64,000 nt of DNA from Flavobacterium sp. SUN052 (GTDB lineage: Bacteria > Bacteroidota > Bacteroidia > Flavobacteriales > Flavobacteriaceae): positions 62,001 through 126,000 of the forward strand of contig NZ_JAPQNS010000015.1 of NCBI RefSeq assembly GCF_028867935.1. The letters run 5' to 3'. Position 1 is the stretch's first letter. Every line of letters starts with the position of its first letter. The position numbers and the translations under genes are program-made. Under the pieces are notes generated by a model. That model was not told where the DNA came from and made no database searches. It saw nothing but the letters and a program-made list of their open reading frames with translations. Positions 61,223-64,000 of this stretch are shown here, in pieces.

Positions 61223-62296
61223 ATGAAGCTTTTTCTACCAATCGTTTTTCTGGTCACGCTCTTCGGTACAGCTTCTGCGCAAGACCCTCAGTTCTCGCAA
61301 TTTTACGCCAACCCGCTTTACCATAATCCGGCTTTTGCCGGCAATAACGGTGAGTCGCGGGTTGCATTTAACTACCGCAACCAATGGCCTGCCTTGGGCG
61401 CTAATTACCAGACATATGCAGCTTCGTTTGACACTTATCTGGAACCGGGCGGAGGGCTGCTGGGGGCCGGACTTGGTGTGCAGGCCTTTCACGACAGTCA
61501 GGGAAATTTCATGCGTTCGAATGGTGTCGCGCTGCAAGGAGCGTTGTACACTCCCCTCCTCGCCAGAAGAAACGGCTTGCAGATTGATCTTGTCGGGGCC
61601 GGACAGGTGTCATACACATCGAGCCTGATCAATCCGGGTGGGCTGACTTTTGTCGATCAGTTTGTTGGTGGAGGCTTCAATCCCGTTAGTTTAGACCCAC
61701 TCGCACAGGTGGGGCTGGCACATAACCGGGCCAATGTGAGCGTCGGCACGGTGTTCGAAATCAGTAATACAGATCAGCAAGCCTCGTTTTGGGTAGGTGG
61801 TACACTCCACAACCTCAGCCGGTCGCGGTTGCGAAACGACGTAGACCAACGGCGGCTTGGGCTTCAGGCAGGTATCACACTTCCCCTTGACAACCTCTAT
61901 ATTGGGGGGCAAAAAGGAACCGGCGGTGAGGCCGAACGACTCCGAAACATTAGCCTGACGGCATACTATCGCCAGCAGGGGCCCGACCGGCAATTAGACG
62001 CCGGCATTAATTTTCTTTACGACCCGATTATGTTGGGGGTCTGGTATCGGGGTATTCCGCTACGGAAATTCAATCAGACAAGTCAGCGCGATGCGCTCAT
62101 TCTGATGGCAGGTATACAGTTGGCCAATTTTCCGGTTCAGTTTCAGTACAGTTACGATGTAACAGTGTCGAGTCTGCGCTGGGCATCTGGCGGGGCACAC
62201 GAAATTACAATCTGGTATAAACTCGATGGGCTCTGGAGTCTGTCGTCGGGCCGCTATCAAAGTGCGGCCCGACAACGACGGTGTATTCGGTTCTGA
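61223..62296 (+). CDS. PorP/SprF family type IX secretion-associated membrane protein
   Basis: 357 residues with a signal peptide (LFLPIVFLVTLFGTASAQ), then DPQFSQFYANPLYHNPAFAG, the conserved start of the PorP/SprF family, and barrel strands (RVAFNYRNQWPALGANYQTY, VQFQYSYDVTVSSLRW). Outer-membrane barrel helping surface attachment of its partner adhesin. Its start is 139 bases from the divergent PKD gene, so promoters are shared in that gap. Confidence 0.93.
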   Translation: MKLFLPIVFLVTLFGTASAQDPQFSQFYANPLYHNPAFAGNNGESRVAFNYRNQWPALGANYQTYAASFDTYLEPGGGLLGAGLGVQAFHDSQGNFMRSNGVALQGALYTPLLARRNGLQIDLVGAGQVSYTSSLINPGGLTFVDQFVGGGFNPVSLDPLAQVGLAHNRANVSVGTVFEISNTDQQASFWVGGTLHNLSRSRLRNDVDQRRLGLQAGITLPLDNLYIGGQKGTGGEAERLRNISLTAYYRQQGPDRQLDAGINFLYDPIMLGVWYRGIPLRKFNQTSQRDALILMAGIQLANFPVQFQYSYDVTVSSLRWASGGAHEITIWYKLDGLWSLSSGRYQSAARQRRCIRF

Positions 62297-62335
62297 TTGA
62301 TCTACAATTTCTCTCTCAAAAGATCAGCCGTATAA

Positions 62336-62728
62336 TTAGGCTGCCAGCGAAGATGGTGGCAGTACCCGAAAATTCTGAATCGCTTCCTCCACCAAAAACC
62401 CACGCAGACTTAAATCGGCATCCAGTGAGTTCCAATGAATTCCTGACGCTGAAATAACATAGTCGTTCAATTGGCTATCAGAAGCTTTTTCCAAAAAAGG
62501 ATATGCCGATAACGGACGACTGATAATCCGACGATTTGTCAGGATAACCAGCAGTATATCGAGATCCCGAAAAAAAGCGAACTTGCCGATCCGCAAATTT
62601 TCTCTGGCAATAAGACGATCAAATTCATCGCCCTGAACGGCAACTACAGCGTCGTCGTCATCCTGCAAAAAAGTCGCAAGCCGATTACTGACCGAAGGTA
62701 ATCCCCCATGTTTTGATGATTGTGTCAT
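62336..62728 (-). CDS. DUF2442-domain protein
   Basis: 130 residues. The C-terminal half fits DUF2442 (LVILTNRRIISRPLSAYPFL, NDYVISASGIHWNSLDADLSL); an N-terminal extension of 55 residues contains acidic FLQDDDDAVVAVQGDEFDRL. Paired with a DUF4160 gene, overlapping it by 44 bases. Such pairs are widespread and thought to be toxin-antitoxin-like (weak evidence). Confidence 0.75.
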   Translation of the reverse strand: MTQSSKHGGLPSVSNRLATFLQDDDDAVVAVQGDEFDRLIARENLRIGKFAFFRDLDILLVILTNRRIISRPLSAYPFLEKASDSQLNDYVISASGIHWNSLDADLSLRGFLVEEAIQNFRVLPPSSLAA

Positions 62729-62921
62729 AATGCTGTTCGATCAAGTTAACGATATCTCGAATCTCATTCTTCTTGAACCCACGATTATAGGTCATGTCAA
62801 TTTCAGGCACTAGATCAAATCGAGCTTCCGCATCCGCTTTAGAGACATGAATATGAATTGGCTCATGTTCGTTCAGATAAAAAAAGAAACGGTATCCACG
62901 AATTAAGAGAACGGTAGGCAT
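62685..62921 (-). CDS. DUF4160-domain protein
   Basis: 78 residues from the ATG at 62921. Typical DUF4160: MPTVLLIRGYRFFFYLNEHE, PIHIHVSKADAEARFDL and FKKNEIRDIVNLIEQHY. His pair in IHIHV. Upstream partner of the DUF2442 gene, overlap 44 bases; eight bases after the uvrA stop in the same direction. Confidence 0.82.
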   Translation of the reverse strand: MPTVLLIRGYRFFFYLNEHEPIHIHVSKADAEARFDLVPEIDMTYNRGFKKNEIRDIVNLIEQHYDTIIKTWGITFGQ

Positions 62922-62929
62922 TCCCAAAA

Positions 62930-64000
62930 TTATAACTTCTCTCTCAAAAAATCAGCCGTGTAATTTTCGCCCTGCGTCAGTTGGGCCATCTCTTCGGGGG
63001 TTCCTTGGAAAGTTAAGTAGCCACCCGTTTCGCCCCCTTCCGGGCCGAGGTCGATAATGTGGTCAGCACATTTGATGATCTCCATATTGTGCTCAATAAT
63101 AATCACTGAATCACCCTGATCGACCAAGGCGTTGATGGCCTTGAGCAGCTTGCGGATGTCATGAAAATGCAGACCGGTAGTTGGTTCATCGAAAATAAAC
63201 AGGGTACTCCCTTTATTGGGGTTGCCCTTGCCCAGATACGAAGCCAGCTTCACCCGTTGGGCTTCACCACCCGACAAGGTATTGGCCGATTGCCCCAGGC
63301 CAATGTATCCCAAGCCAACCTCCTGCAACGGCATCAGTTTATCAGCCATTTTAGGATCAGCATGGCGAAAAAAGTCGATGGCTTCGTCGACGGTTAGATC
63401 AAGAATATCAGAAATGTTCTTCCCGTCGAGAGTAACCTCCAGCACCTCCTGTTTGAACCGGCGACCGTTGCAGCCTTCACACTTGAGGTAAATGTCAGCC
63501 ATGAACTGCATCTCAACCTTGACCTCGCCTTCGCCCTGACAAACTTCGCACCGGCCACCGTCAACGTTGAACGAGAACTGGCTTGGTTTGTAGCCCCGCG
63601 ACTTCGAAATCTGCTGTTCAGCCATAGTCTGCCGGAGGTAGTCGTAGGCTTTGATATACGTTACCGGGTTCGATCGGCTCGACTTACCAATGGGGTTTTG
63701 GTCGATCATTTCAATGGCCACTATCCGGTCAAGGCTACCCGACAGTTCGCTGAAACGGCCTGCTTCTTCAGCTACGTCTCCTTTCTCGCGCGACAATGCC
63801 GGGTACAGCACCTTCCTGATCAGTGTACTTTTACCCGACCCAGATACCCCCGTAACAACAGTCAGCGTATTGAGCGGAAACCGCACATCTACGTGTTTGA
63901 GGTTGTTTTCGTTGGCTCCTTTGAGGTCGATGAAATGCGTTGCCCGACGCCGGAACTTTGGGACCGGTATTGTCTCACGGCCCGTTAGAAAATCAAGCGT
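62930..64000 (-). CDS. uvrA: UvrABC excinuclease subunit A, C-terminal part (5' end outside window)
   Basis: The frame is open to the right edge; 356 codons remain of about 940. UvrA finds DNA damage with UvrB in nucleotide excision repair. Seen: second Walker A VTGVSGSGKSTL, the C-terminal zinc finger CEVCQGEGEV ... CEGCNGRRF, signature LSGGEAQRVKLASYL and Walker B LFIFDEPTTGLHF, end TQGENYTADFLREKL. Ordinary family member. Confidence 0.97.
   Translation of the reverse strand, partial: TLDFLTGRETIPVPKFRRRATHFIDLKGANENNLKHVDVRFPLNTLTVVTGVSGSGKSTLIRKVLYPALSREKGDVAEEAGRFSELSGSLDRIVAIEMIDQNPIGKSSRSNPVTYIKAYDYLRQTMAEQQISKSRGYKPSQFSFNVDGGRCEVCQGEGEVKVEMQFMADIYLKCEGCNGRRFKQEVLEVTLDGKNISDILDLTVDEAIDFFRHADPKMADKLMPLQEVGLGYIGLGQSANTLSGGEAQRVKLASYLGKGNPNKGSTLFIFDEPTTGLHFHDIRKLLKAINALVDQGDSVIIIEHNMEIIKCADHIIDLGPEGGETGGYLTFQGTPEEMAQLTQGENYTADFLREKL

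Noticed and set aside
1..64000. tRNA or rRNA genes
   Set aside because: No cloverleaf-like or rRNA-like stretch was noticed in any gap between genes.

Overview
The window reads as a gene-dense stretch of chromosome from a Bacteroidota bacterium, most likely a Cytophagales member close to Spirosoma (inference from gene content, not a database match). Clade-typical signs are a TonB-dependent receptor, a PorP/SprF protein divergent from a large PKD protein with a gliding-type C-terminal domain (type IX secretion), many short signal-peptide lipoproteins, a DUF4834 protein and a few TAnnTTTG promoter-like boxes. No rRNA, tRNA, CRISPR array, prophage or complete insertion sequence was found. Both edges cut genes: a TonB receptor at the left and uvrA at the right.

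Layout. 1-3.5 kb: TonB receptor, a chromate-resistance-domain/AraC fusion and a small envelope protein. 3.5-11.4 kb: an accessory region with three secreted proteins sharing one C-terminal domain, a truncated nuclease-like lipoprotein, a gene-poor kilobase with terminators, one possible 39-residue protein and a decayed gene. 11.5-20.2 kb: mnmE, an MpaB-type protein with a palindromic repeat inserted in frame, a PhnP-like hydrolase, a single-domain response regulator, a WapI-like protein, DinB and a 1220-residue hybrid histidine kinase. 20.4-32.6 kb: envelope proteins, a TlpA-type thioredoxin, a secreted glycosidase facing a GT2 glycosyltransferase with a GH26-like tail, a beta-propeller lipoprotein, a four-helix copper-binding protein and a haem peroxidase.

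32.7-42.6 kb is the most unusual region. Six minus-strand genes encode a cold-shock-like membrane protein, a VWA-like lipoprotein, a small membrane protein, a tubulin-superfamily GTPase, a 1181-residue protein with an actin/Hsp70-type ATPase core, and a single-span coiled-coil protein. Together they look like an envelope-attached cytoskeletal or membrane-remodelling machine with both a tubulin-like and an actin-like component. The operon is split by a dead DUF559 nuclease gene lying among three copies of a palindromic repeat; a fourth copy sits inside the MpaB-type gene.

42.7-64 kb is mostly housekeeping and small modules: Uma2 nuclease, Ig-like lipoprotein, methyltransferase, polyprenol-phosphate mannosyltransferase-like GT2, RmlD-like reductase, cyclophilin, ABC ATPase, purN, a RES toxin with an unusual antitoxin plus a lipoprotein, a carboxymuconolactone-decarboxylase-like/SDR pair, a TauE/SafE exporter with a persulfide-dioxygenase-like protein, pyruvate dehydrogenase E1 beta, the type IX secretion pair, a DUF4160/DUF2442 pair and uvrA. 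Many intergenic gaps hold long, near-perfect inverted repeats that are unrelated in sequence to one another.
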